A stretch of DNA of 8,206 bases from Pseudarthrobacter sp. (lineage in GTDB: Bacteria > Actinomycetota > Actinomycetes > Actinomycetales > Micrococcaceae): NCBI GenBank assembly GCA_013362385.1, contig JABFWC010000340.1, forward strand, positions 1-8,206, written 5' to 3'. The stretch's first letter is position 1; each line of letters opens with the position of its first letter. The notes under the pieces are model-generated. The model made no database searches. It saw only the letters and a list, made by a program, of their open reading frames with translations, and was not told the origin of the DNA. This document shows, in pieces, positions 1 to 6,318 of this stretch. The position numbers were made by a program, and so were the translations under genes.

Positions 1-40
1 CGGGCGTGGAGGTGGCAGGTGCAGTTGGTTCTGCGGTCAT
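1..40 (-). CDS. Start of an unidentified gene, cut by the window edge
   Basis: An ATG at 38-40 on the minus strand opens a frame that stays open to the left edge, giving 13 codons (MTAEPTAPATSTP). The start is supported by an AAAGGA ribosome binding site at 46-51, five bases upstream. The visible N-terminus is rich in Pro, Thr and Ala and looks like a flexible leader; it has no signal-peptide pattern and no motif that identifies a family. It follows hldE on the same strand after 60 bp and may belong to the same transcription unit, so a sugar-nucleotide or glycosyl-transfer role is possible, but nothing visible shows this. Its existence as a gene rests on the start codon, the RBS and the orientation. 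Confidence 0.6.
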   Translation of the reverse strand, partial: MTAEPTAPATSTP

Positions 41-45
41 GGTGT

Positions 46-51
46 TCCTTT
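46..51 (-). promoter_or_regulatory. Ribosome binding site of the partial gene at 1-40
   Basis: AAAGGA on the minus strand, five bases before the ATG at 40. It lies in the 60-bp gap after hldE, so this gene has its own initiation signal and is not coupled by overlap like the genes before it. Confidence 0.6.
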
Positions 52-61
52 CAATGGGGAA

Positions 62-84
62 AACAAGTCACAGGGACAACAAGT
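62..84. repeat. Short direct repeat AACAAGT in the gap before the partial gene
   Basis: AACAAGT occurs at 62-68 and again at 78-84, so the copies are 16 bp apart in start position, with no other strong similarity between them. The pair lies in the only gap in the left part of the window, just upstream of the start at 40. A regulatory site is possible, but a 7-bp repeat can arise by chance. No clear -35/-10 pair and no hairpin with a T-run was seen in this gap. Confidence 0.25.
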
Positions 85-100
85 TTCGGGATAGCAGGGC

Positions 101-1534
101 TCAGCTGACCTTTGCGAGCGCATCCGCCAGCCCGGTGGTGGAGCGGGCGGGGTGGAAGGGGACGGTGAGGCAGCGGCCGCCCCAGCTTTCCACCAGGTCG
201 GCCTCGGGCAGGCGTGCCCCTTTGTAGTCGCCGCCCTTGACCCAGATGTCCGGCCGGAGGCGGTCCAGCGCGGCCTCGGGGGTGTCCTCGTCGAAGACCA
301 TCACCGCGTCAACGCATTCCATGGCCAGGAGCAGTTCCGCCCTGTCATGCTGGCCGATGATGGGCCGTTCCGGGCCTTTGAGCCGCCGGACAGAGTCGTC
401 GGAGTTGAGGCATACGATCAGGCAGTCCCCGAGTTCCCGTGCCGCGGCCAGGGACCGGACGTGACCGGCATGCAGCAGGTCGAAGCAGCCGCCGGTGGCC
501 ACCACCTTCCCTCCGCTTTCCCGCACCGATCGGGCCAGGAGCAGAGGTTCGGTGGTTCGCCGGCTGGCCGCCGTGGCCGTCCCGGGCTTTTCGGCGGCAT
601 CCGCCGTCCCCGTGTCGGGCAGCGCCGAGACTCCACCCGCGGCCAGGAAATCGGCGGCATCGTGCACTGCCAGGGCGGCGGCGTCCGGCAGGTCGCGGCC
701 TGCCAGGAGGTTCACCGCGAGGCTGGCGGCCAGCCGGTCGCCGGCGCCGCACGGGTCCCCCGCCTCCACCCGTGGCGCGGGGACGAGGCGGGCAGAGGCG
801 TCCCCCTGCCGCAGCAGGACCGCCCCCTCCTCGCCCTTGGTTACCATGACGGCGCGGCTTTGCCAGCGCTCCAGCAGGATCGCTGCCACGTCGGCGGCCT
901 GGTCCCCGGCGGGCCCTTCCCCTCCCATGGCCCGGGTCCCGGAGCTGTGCATTGCGGCAATGGACTGTGCAGCCTTGGTGGCCTCGGCGATGTTCGGCGT
1001 CACCACTGCCACGCCGGGAACCGGGTCGGGCCCCGACGGGTGCGGATCCCAGACGATGGGCACGTCCGCGGCCAAGCGGCCCAGCAGTTCCCGCAACCGG
1101 GGGTTCGCCGCCAGGCCCCTGCCGTAGTCGGCCACGATGATCACGCCGGCCTTCTCGACCGCGCGGAGCATTGACGGGCTGACGTCCGGCACTGGGGTCT
1201 TCGCGCAGCCCTGGTCGAACCGCACCACAGGATGGGATCCGGCCCGGACCCGGGTCTTCACCGGCGACGGGTAGCCCGTGGTTCCGGCGACGAGCCGCAC
1301 CCCGGCGAGGTGCGCGCGGAGCTGGGCCCCGGCGTCGTCCTGGCCCAGTACCGTCACCAGGGTGACGGGCCAGCCGTCCTGTGCCAGCATCCGCGCCACG
1401 AGCCCGGCACCGCCGGCGCGGCGCCGGACCCCGGAGACGTCGACGACGGGAACGGGCGCGTCGGGGCTGAGCCGGGTGGCCTCGCCGGACAGGTCCACGT
1501 CCAGCATCACGTCGCCCACCACTACGATCCTCAT
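101..1534 (-). CDS. hldE: Bifunctional heptose-7-phosphate kinase / heptose-1-phosphate adenylyltransferase (HldE)
   Basis: The 477-residue protein, the same length as E. coli HldE, should catalyse two cytosolic steps of ADP-heptose synthesis: ATP-dependent 1-phosphorylation of D-glycero-D-manno-heptose 7-phosphate, then AMP transfer to heptose 1-phosphate. Residues 1-305 are a PfkB/ribokinase-type kinase: substrate-side motif SPDAPVPVV (23-31), GG at 41-42, ADYGRG (135-140), TPN at 179-181 and the anion-hole/catalytic GAGD at 263-266. A Pro/Ala/Thr-rich linker (about 306-330) leads to a cytidylyltransferase-like domain with GGCFDLLHAGH (348-358, HxGH at 355-358), NSDDSVRRLKGP (377-388) and VKGGDY (432-437). 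The start is the ATG at 1534, which overlaps the gmhA stop as ATGA; the frame is open further upstream, but that would run into gmhA. Differences from the Gram-negative enzyme: DPCGAGD instead of DTTGAGD, AGGAGLVA instead of GGAANVA, DPHP instead of DPKG. The HldE assignment is firm; the exact heptose stereochemistry is inferred. Confidence 0.93.
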   Translation of the reverse strand: MRIVVVGDVMLDVDLSGEATRLSPDAPVPVVDVSGVRRRAGGAGLVARMLAQDGWPVTLVTVLGQDDAGAQLRAHLAGVRLVAGTTGYPSPVKTRVRAGSHPVVRFDQGCAKTPVPDVSPSMLRAVEKAGVIIVADYGRGLAANPRLRELLGRLAADVPIVWDPHPSGPDPVPGVAVVTPNIAEATKAAQSIAAMHSSGTRAMGGEGPAGDQAADVAAILLERWQSRAVMVTKGEEGAVLLRQGDASARLVPAPRVEAGDPCGAGDRLAASLAVNLLAGRDLPDAAALAVHDAADFLAAGGVSALPDTGTADAAEKPGTATAASRRTTEPLLLARSVRESGGKVVATGGCFDLLHAGHVRSLAAARELGDCLIVCLNSDDSVRRLKGPERPIIGQHDRAELLLAMECVDAVMVFDEDTPEAALDRLRPDIWVKGGDYKGARLPEADLVESWGGRCLTVPFHPARSTTGLADALAKVS

Positions 1535-2271
1535 GGCTTGCCGCCGTTCCCCAGCCCGCCGTGCCCCATCCCGCCGTTCCCCATGGCAGGCGCAGCGCCA
1601 GGAGTGCGCCGGGCCACTTCGAGGTCGAAGGCACGGCACACAGCGTGGACGGCGATCAGATGGCCCTCCTGTGCGTTGGCGTTGAGGGCGTCGATCATGA
1701 CGGCTTCGTCGCAGGCGTCCGACAGCGGGTTCGGCCCGGCGCCGGTGAGTGCCCAGGTGGTCATGTTCAGCCGCGCCGCTGCTTCGGCGGCGCGCAGCAG
1801 GTTGGGGCTCTTGCCGCTGGTGGACAGCAGTATCAGCACGTCGCCGGAGCGTCCGTGGGCGCGCACCTGGCGGGCGAAAACGTCGTCGTACCCGTAGTCG
1901 TTGGCGATCGCCGTCACCGCGGACGATTCCGCGTGGAGGGAGATCGCGGAGAACGGGACCCGCTCACCGTCGAACCGTCCCACCAGTTCGGCGGTCAGGT
2001 GCTGTGCTTCCGCGGCGGAGCCGCCGTTCCCGGCGGCGAGGAGCCGCTGTCCGCGCAGCAGCCGCTGGGCAAGTTCCACGCCCCAGGCGGCCAGCCGGCC
2101 GGACTGGTTCCGCAGGGAGTCCAGGGCCGGCAGCACGCTGTCCAGGTGCGCGTGGACAGCCTCGGCACTGGCGGCATCCGCAAAGGTTGCACCGGGCAGC
2201 ACAGCCGGCAGGGTCGGGGGCGTTGCCAGGGCGCGAAGGTCGGCTTCACGCAGGGACCATTCAGCAGTCAC
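1531..2271 (-). CDS. gmhA: Sedoheptulose-7-phosphate isomerase, SIS domain (GmhA)
   Basis: GmhA isomerises sedoheptulose 7-phosphate to D-glycero-D-manno-heptose 7-phosphate, the first committed step to ADP-heptose. The 246-residue protein carries the family hallmark [20 protein letters not shown] at 81-100, LSTSGKSPN (149-157), ALTG (174-177) and QEGHLIAVH (201-209). His91, Glu95, Gln201 and His209 match the spacing of the zinc/catalytic residues His61, Glu65, Gln172 and His180 of E. coli GmhA. E. coli GmhA is 192 residues; this one has about 30 extra at the N-terminus and about 25 at the C-terminus, the latter ending in three [M/L]G[N/H]GG repeats. The start is GTG at 2271: it overlaps the stop of the upstream glycosyltransferase as GTGA and has AAGGAG seven bases before it. 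The frame stays open upstream, but no better start is needed. The stop overlaps the hldE start by four bases. Confidence 0.92.
   Translation of the reverse strand: MTAEWSLREADLRALATPPTLPAVLPGATFADAASAEAVHAHLDSVLPALDSLRNQSGRLAAWGVELAQRLLRGQRLLAAGNGGSAAEAQHLTAELVGRFDGERVPFSAISLHAESSAVTAIANDYGYDDVFARQVRAHGRSGDVLILLSTSGKSPNLLRAAEAAARLNMTTWALTGAGPNPLSDACDEAVMIDALNANAQEGHLIAVHAVCRAFDLEVARRTPGAAPAMGNGGMGHGGLGNGGKP
1540..1584 (-). repeat. Three tandem 15-bp repeats at the 3' end of gmhA
   Basis: Three adjoining 15-bp units, 1570-1584, 1555-1569 and 1540-1554 in coding order, read ATGGGGAACGGCGGG, ATGGGGCACGGCGGG and CTGGGGAACGGCGGC. They differ at one to three positions and encode [10 protein letters not shown] and LGNGG at the C-terminus of GmhA, beyond the conserved SIS fold. 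They end only six bases before the hldE start codon, so they also form the G-rich leader of hldE translation. A slippage-prone minisatellite is the simplest explanation. Confidence 0.85.
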
Positions 2272-3521
2272 AGGGCCGCTCCTTCCATCGGGATAACACC
2301 GGCCGGGGATCCGGCGGCGGCAAGCTGGTAAGCCTTCTCGGTCTCGGCGGCCACCCGGTCCCACGAATAGCGGGTTCGAGCCCGCTTCTCGCCCGCCCGG
2401 CCCAGGCTGGCCCGCAGGTCGGGGTTTTCCAGCAGCAGGGACAGCGCCGAGCCAATGGCTTCCGGGTCCCGGGGCGGGACGTGCAGGCCTGTGGCATGGT
2501 CCACCACCGTGTCGCGCAGCCCGCCCACGGCGGCGGCCACCACCGGCACGCCGCAGGCCATGGCTTCCAGCGGAACGATGCCGAACGGCTCGTACCACGG
2601 GGCACACACCACGGCGTCCGCGCTGCGGAAGATACCCGGCATTTCGCTCCGGGACACCTGCCCCTGGAAGGTGACCTGGTCCGCGACGCCGAGCTCGGCG
2701 GCCAGGCCCCGCAGGCGGCGGACCTCGGGATCCGAGTCCAGGCTGCCGGTGTCACCGCCGCCGCCCACGATCAGGAGTTCGACGTCGTCGAATCCTGCCG
2801 CTTTGAGGTACGGCAGTGCACGGATCACCAGGTCGACGCCCTTGCGCGGCACCAGGCGGCCCACGGAGAGGATGCGGTGGCGGCGCGGCCTGGCGGCGAC
2901 CGGTCCGGCAGCCCCGAAGACGTTCAGGTCCACTCCGCAGGGGGCGATGGAGATCTTGCCCGTGGCGATGCCCATGGCCTTGAGTTCGAAGACCTCATCG
3001 GAGCAGGTGGCGATGATGCGGTCGGCGGCGCGTCCCACCCCGGGCTCCAGCCACTGGCGTTCCTCCGGGCTGGTGTCCTCCGCGCCCTGGTGCCGCCGCT
3101 TGACCGTCCCGAGGGCATGGAATGTCTGGAGCATCGGCACCCGGTACCCGGTCTCAGGCCGCCTTGCGGCGTCCAGCGCAGCGAGCCCGGACATCCAGAA
3201 ATGGCCGTGCACCACATCCGGCGGCCGCCGTCCCCAGTCCCTGGCAACCCCGTCGGCCAGTTCACCCATGTAGGGCAGCAGTTCATCCTTGGGCACGTGC
3301 CGGGCAGGACCGGCGTCGATGTGGACCACTTCGAACCGGCGCCCCACCCGAACCCGCCGTGGAAGCTCCGCTGCGTCCCTGCGCGTGTAGACGGTGACGT
3401 GGTGGCCCCGCTTGGCGAGTGCTTCGGACAGCGCGGCAACGTGCACGTTCTGGCCGCCGGCGTCCACTCCGCCCAGTGCCGCCAGCGGGCTGGCGTGCTC
3501 GGAAATCATGGCGATCTTCAT
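2268..3521 (-). CDS. Family-4 glycosyltransferase (retaining GT-B)
   Basis: A 417-residue soluble GT-B enzyme. The N-terminal acceptor domain starts with [12 protein letters not shown], then [19 protein letters not shown] (17-35), the glycine-rich loop shared by GT4 enzymes such as sucrose-phosphate synthase and MshA relatives. The C-terminal donor domain has [10 protein letters not shown] (219-228, with the diphosphate-binding Arg222/Lys227 pair) and an intact EX7E motif, EPFGIVPLE, at 311-319 followed by AMACGVPVV. No signal peptide or membrane segment is seen, so it should act on the cytosolic face. Donor and acceptor cannot be read from the sequence; UDP-glucose-, GDP-mannose- and UDP-GlcNAc-using enzymes all share these motifs. 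The ATG at 3521 overlaps the stop of the previous gene (ATGA) and is preceded by GAGAGGA at 3529-3535. In the heptose operon it probably adds a second or third sugar next to the heptose. Confidence 0.9.
   Translation of the reverse strand: MKIAMISEHASPLAALGGVDAGGQNVHVAALSEALAKRGHHVTVYTRRDAAELPRRVRVGRRFEVVHIDAGPARHVPKDELLPYMGELADGVARDWGRRPPDVVHGHFWMSGLAALDAARRPETGYRVPMLQTFHALGTVKRRHQGAEDTSPEERQWLEPGVGRAADRIIATCSDEVFELKAMGIATGKISIAPCGVDLNVFGAAGPVAARPRRHRILSVGRLVPRKGVDLVIRALPYLKAAGFDDVELLIVGGGGDTGSLDSDPEVRRLRGLAAELGVADQVTFQGQVSRSEMPGIFRSADAVVCAPWYEPFGIVPLEAMACGVPVVAAAVGGLRDTVVDHATGLHVPPRDPEAIGSALSLLLENPDLRASLGRAGEKRARTRYSWDRVAAETEKAYQLAAAGSPAGVIPMEGAAL
2279..2284 (-). promoter_or_regulatory. Ribosome binding site that fixes the GTG start of gmhA
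   Basis: AAGGAG on the minus strand, seven bases before the GTG at 2271, inside the last codons of the GT4 gene. It decides for this GTG over the longer open frame that continues upstream. Confidence 0.75.
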
Positions 3522-4552
3522 GAACTCTTCCTCTCCCCGGCCGGCACGAGGATCCGCTCGTCCCGGCGCTCGCTGACGGATCGGCGGGGCCGCTGGCGCA
3601 GGTCCGCCAGGAGTTCGTCCCAGCGGTCCTGGAACCTGCCCAGGCCGTAGCGTTCCAGCGCCGCTTCCCGTGCGGCAAGTCCCCGACGCCGCGCCTCCTC
3701 CGGGTTGGCGACCAGCCGCGCCGCGCAGCGGAGCAGCTCATCGATGTCGGCGGACACTACTCCGGCCTCCCGGGGCACCGCCCGGGGGGCCTCCGTGGCG
3801 GCGAGGACCACCACGGGCATGCCCAGGTGCATGGCTTCCAGCAGGGACAGTCCCAATGAGGTCCAGCGCATCGGGTGCACATATGCCCGGCAGCGCGCCA
3901 GCTCCCGGTGCAGCTCCCGGGTCTTCAGGTCACCGCGGGCCGTCAGCCTGGCGGCGTCAATTCCCGTGGCCTCGGCGAGCCCCTCGGTCTTCATCCCGAA
4001 AACCTGCAGCGGCGCCACGCCTGCGAAGGCCGGAAGCAGGTCCGTGCCCGTGACCCTGCCGCGCCGGACCGGTTCATTGACCACAACGCCCAGCTCGGGC
4101 AGGTCGCCGGTGTAGAGATGGCCGGGGTCCGGTATTCCGTGCTCAATGACCGTGGTGGGGGCAGAGCCGTTGTCCCATGCCAGCCGGTTGAAATGGGTCA
4201 CGTGGACAACAGGGATGGCGTCCTGGTCCGCCAGCGGGTGCGGGATGTTGGGGAAGTTTCCCTTGGGCGTGTTGTGCTCCACGAAGACCGCGGGCAGGTC
4301 AACGCCGGGGACGCGGCCCAGGGTACGGGCCACTTCGTCGATTTCTTCGGGACGCTGCAGGACGACGGCGTCCACGGCGTCCGCATCGAGCGTCGCCAGG
4401 TCCACCTCCCGCGCCGATTCGGGCCAGTCCCGGTCGGCCCGGCCCAGGCCCCAGGCACCGCGTTCGGGCAGGACGGGCAGCAGGTACTCGTGACGGCCGC
4501 GGACGAAGGCGTCCGTCCAGGATCCGTGGACATGCCAGAGCAGGATTCTCAT
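3518..4552 (-). CDS. GT-B glycosyltransferase, GT4-like with altered EX7E motif
   Basis: A 344-residue soluble protein starting [17 protein letters not shown]. The middle holds [17 protein letters not shown] (90-106), VTHFNRLAW (118-126) and VIEHGIPD (135-142), the hinge-side pattern of GT4-like enzymes. The donor-domain end has [20 protein letters not shown] (221-240) and GMPVV. In the EX7E position the second Glu is present (Glu239) but the first is Thr231. The remaining C-terminus is helical and ends in a basic, charged tail (about 315-344). The start ATG at 4552 overlaps the GT9 stop as ATGA, with AGAAAGG ten bases upstream. Donor and acceptor are unknown; position in the operon suggests it extends the same glycan. 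It is surely a glycosyltransferase by fold pattern, but the exact family number is less sure. Confidence 0.82.
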   Translation of the reverse strand: MRILLWHVHGSWTDAFVRGRHEYLLPVLPERGAWGLGRADRDWPESAREVDLATLDADAVDAVVLQRPEEIDEVARTLGRVPGVDLPAVFVEHNTPKGNFPNIPHPLADQDAIPVVHVTHFNRLAWDNGSAPTTVIEHGIPDPGHLYTGDLPELGVVVNEPVRRGRVTGTDLLPAFAGVAPLQVFGMKTEGLAEATGIDAARLTARGDLKTRELHRELARCRAYVHPMRWTSLGLSLLEAMHLGMPVVVLAATEAPRAVPREAGVVSADIDELLRCAARLVANPEEARRRGLAAREAALERYGLGRFQDRWDELLADLRQRPRRSVSERRDERILVPAGERKSS

Positions 4553-5637
4553 CTGTTACGGGCCTTTCTACGGGTGCTGACATGGGTGCTGAAGGAGCTC
4601 ACTCCGCTGATCAGGCGTTCCACCGCCGCCACCACTTCCTCCGGCGAAACGGAGTCCAGGCAGGGGTGGCCCGGGACCGGGCATACCCTGGCGCGGGTCA
4701 TCCGGCACGCCGCGTTCTGGTCGCCGAGCAGTTCCAGCGGCACGCCGTACGGGGCCCAGCGGATGGCCGGGACCACGGGGGAAAACAGGCAGGCAACCGG
4801 CGTCCCCACGGCGGCGGCGAGGTGGGCAGGACCGGTGTTGCCGGTCACCACGGCGTCGGCTCCGGCCATCACCCCGGCCATGGTGTCAAGGTCGGTGCGG
4901 CCGCCAAGGTCCAGGGCGGAAGGGCCCGCCACGGTGGCGGTGAGCGACGTTTCGCCCGGGCCGCCGGTGACCACTACGCGGTGCCCCGCGCCTTGGAGGA
5001 GTTCGACGGCGGCGGCGTGGTGCAGCGGGGGCCACGCCCTGGCGGGGACGGCTGCTCCGGGATGGACCACGATGTAGGGTTCGGTGCCGACCAGTCCGGT
5101 GACGTCCGGAATGGATTTCACGTGCAACTTTCCGTCATCACCGGCAGGCAGGCGGAAACCTGCCGCTTCGGCGATGCCGAGGGCGCGTTCCGCTTCAGGC
5201 TGGTCTTCCGGAAAGTCCTCCCCCGGCTTGAGCCGGATGTCCAGGAGGGAACCGGCGTAGTCCGTGGATGCGCCGGTGATGCGTTCCACGCCGGCAAGGC
5301 GCAGCAGCAGTGCCAGCGGCAGCGGCGACTGGTGGAAGGACGTCAGGATGACCGCTTCGGTGATCCTCGAGTTGCGGACGTAATCGATCAGCCGGTCTGC
5401 GTGCGGCCCGGTCATCTTCGGGGCCGGGTTCATGATCCAGGGGCTGTCCCAGCTATAGACCTCGTCGGCACCCGGCAACAGGGCAGCTGCCGCTTCGCCC
5501 TGCCTGCCGCAGAGCATCACCACCTGGTTCCTGCCGCTGCCGTCAGGGCCCCGCCCGTTGGCCACTGCGCGTACCGCCGGGCCAGCCAGCAGGACATCGC
5601 CCATGCTGTCGAGCCGGGCCACCAGCACCCGCCCCAT
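4549..5637 (-). CDS. Family-9 glycosyltransferase, ADP-heptose:acceptor heptosyltransferase-like
   Basis: A 362-residue GT-B protein of the WaaC/WaaF (GT9) family, which transfers heptose from ADP-heptose. The N-terminal ARLDSMGDVLLAGPAVRAV (7-25) is the GT9 opening; Asp14 sits where the catalytic Asp13 of WaaC lies. VVHPGAAVPARAWPP (190-204), VVTGGPGE (222-229) and VVTGNTGPAHLAAAVGTP (263-280) form the donor-side signature. A Cys-rich segment, Cys311, Cys319 and Cys326 (VCPVPGHPCL at 318-327), resembles the conserved cysteine block seen in many GT9 heptosyltransferases. No signal peptide or membrane helix. Its ATG at 5637 overlaps the gmhB stop (TGATG). Being inside an ADP-heptose operon makes ADP-heptose the expected donor, but the acceptor cannot be lipid A core if the host is Gram-positive. 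The symbol waaC/waaF is avoided for that reason. Confidence 0.9.
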   Translation of the reverse strand: MGRVLVARLDSMGDVLLAGPAVRAVANGRGPDGSGRNQVVMLCGRQGEAAAALLPGADEVYSWDSPWIMNPAPKMTGPHADRLIDYVRNSRITEAVILTSFHQSPLPLALLLRLAGVERITGASTDYAGSLLDIRLKPGEDFPEDQPEAERALGIAEAAGFRLPAGDDGKLHVKSIPDVTGLVGTEPYIVVHPGAAVPARAWPPLHHAAAVELLQGAGHRVVVTGGPGETSLTATVAGPSALDLGGRTDLDTMAGVMAGADAVVTGNTGPAHLAAAVGTPVACLFSPVVPAIRWAPYGVPLELLGDQNAACRMTRARVCPVPGHPCLDSVSPEEVVAAVERLISGVSSFSTHVSTRRKARNR

Positions 5638-6179
5638 CAGGGCGCCGCCTGGAGCAGGCCGACGGCGGATGCCAGGTCAGGAGCCACCAGCCTGGCCCCG
5701 GCCACCTCCTCGGCACGGGTCACAGGGGTGGGGACAAGGACTCCGGTGGCTCCGGCAGCTTCCGCGGCGCCCACGTCGGCACCGATGTCGCCGATCAGGG
5801 CCGCCTCGGATTCACTGATCCCAAGCTTCCGGCACGCGTTGTGGACCATTCCGGGGGCCGGCTTGCGGCACGCACAGCCGTCCTGTTCGGAGTGGGGGCA
5901 GATTTCCCAGACGTCGAAAGGGCCCAGCAGTTCTTCGACTTTGGCGTTGACCCTGGCGACATCATCGGCGGTAATGAGGCCGCGGGCAATGCCGGACTGG
6001 TTGCTGATGACGCCGGTTGCGAAGCCTGCCGCGCGGAGGCTGTCCAGCACGTCTTTTGCCCCGGGCACGGGCTGGACCAGGTCCGGATCACCGTTGTATG
6101 GCACATCGACCACCAGGGTCCCGTCCCGGTCGAACAGGACAGCCCTGAGCTTGGAGGTTTCGGAGCTTTCCATATCCAC
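5637..6179 (-). CDS. gmhB: D-glycero-beta-D-manno-heptose-1,7-bisphosphate 7-phosphatase (GmhB, HAD family)
   Basis: GmhB removes the 7-phosphate from heptose 1,7-bisphosphate, the step between the two HldE reactions. The 180-residue HAD-IIIA protein (E. coli 191) has motif I FDRDGTL (16-22, nucleophile Asp17 and Asp19), motif II with SNQSGIARG (59-67), Lys106 in CRKPAPGM, and motif III GDIGAD (130-135). The zinc loop is present: Cys94-Pro-His96 and Cys102-Ala-Cys104, the CxH/CxC arrangement that sets GmhB apart from other HAD phosphatases such as histidinol phosphatase. Start: GTG at 6179 lies six bases after GGAGGAGGG (6186-6194); an ATG two codons later (6173) is an alternative. It is the first gene of the operon, 139 bp after the sigma gene, and its stop shares one base with the GT9 start. 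Confidence 0.93.
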   Translation of the reverse strand: MDMESSETSKLRAVLFDRDGTLVVDVPYNGDPDLVQPVPGAKDVLDSLRAAGFATGVISNQSGIARGLITADDVARVNAKVEELLGPFDVWEICPHSEQDGCACRKPAPGMVHNACRKLGISESEAALIGDIGADVGAAEAAGATGVLVPTPVTRAEEVAGARLVAPDLASAVGLLQAAP

Positions 6180-6318
6180 CCTGTTCCCTCCTCCTGCTGC
6201 TCCTAAACAAGGCCGCGGGCTTTTCTCGGCTTCCGGACCGTGGTCAGGCCCCGCCGCTGAACAGGCAAGATAGGAATCTGGTGGTTCGGATGCCTCCTCC
6301 GGGAGCAGCCCTCAAGCG
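6180..6318 (-). other. Gap between the sigma gene and the heptose operon
   Basis: The only non-coding gap upstream of the operon, 139 bp, so any dedicated heptose promoter would be here. I see the gmhB ribosome binding site but no convincing -35/-10 pair: TATCTT on the minus strand (within CCTATCTTGCC near 6266-6275) has no -35 at the right distance. An imperfect AAGCCCGCGGCCTT palindrome near 6209-6222 (minus strand) has no loop or T-run good enough for a terminator. Read-through from the sigma gene is therefore also possible. Confidence 0.5.
6186..6194 (-). promoter_or_regulatory. Strong purine-rich ribosome binding site of gmhB
   Basis: GGAGGAGGG on the minus strand, six bases before the GTG at 6179 and twelve before the ATG at 6173. 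The spacing mildly favours the GTG. It is the strongest Shine-Dalgarno in the window, at the head of the heptose operon. Confidence 0.7.

Noticed and set aside
152..1174. Plus-strand open frame of 340 codons opposite hldE
   Set aside because: Shadow of hldE, whose GAGD, HxGH and KGGDY motifs are in the minus frame.
1531..2607. Longer gmhA starting at 2607
   Set aside because: The extra 112 residues would overlap the GT4 donor domain in another frame and have no motif; GTG at 2271 has an RBS and the GTGA overlap.
2268..3521. GT4 gene as mshA (mycothiol synthesis)
   Set aside because: Same family and similar length, but the loop is GGQNVHV instead of the GGMNVYV typical of MshA, and the operon context is heptose metabolism.
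1749..3650. Long plus-strand open frame of 633 codons
   Set aside because: It lies antisense to gmhA and the GT4 gene, which carry intact family motifs. Its translation is Arg/Ala/Gly-rich without motifs, as expected for a shadow frame in high-GC DNA.
6186..6215. GTTTAG, 14 bases, GGGAAC as a SigB-type promoter for gmhB
   Set aside because: The GGGAAC is part of the Shine-Dalgarno region five bases from the start codon and does not match GGGTA; a chance match in purine-rich sequence is more likely.
6205..6225. Palindromic AAGCCCGCGGCCTT followed by GTTT as a terminator of the sigma transcript
   Set aside because: The arms have a mismatch, the centre leaves almost no loop and the T-run is only three bases.
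4582..6273. Long plus-strand open frame of 563 codons
   Set aside because: Antisense to GT9 and gmhB, both with clear catalytic motifs; the translated product has no recognisable domain and spans two real genes and a gap.
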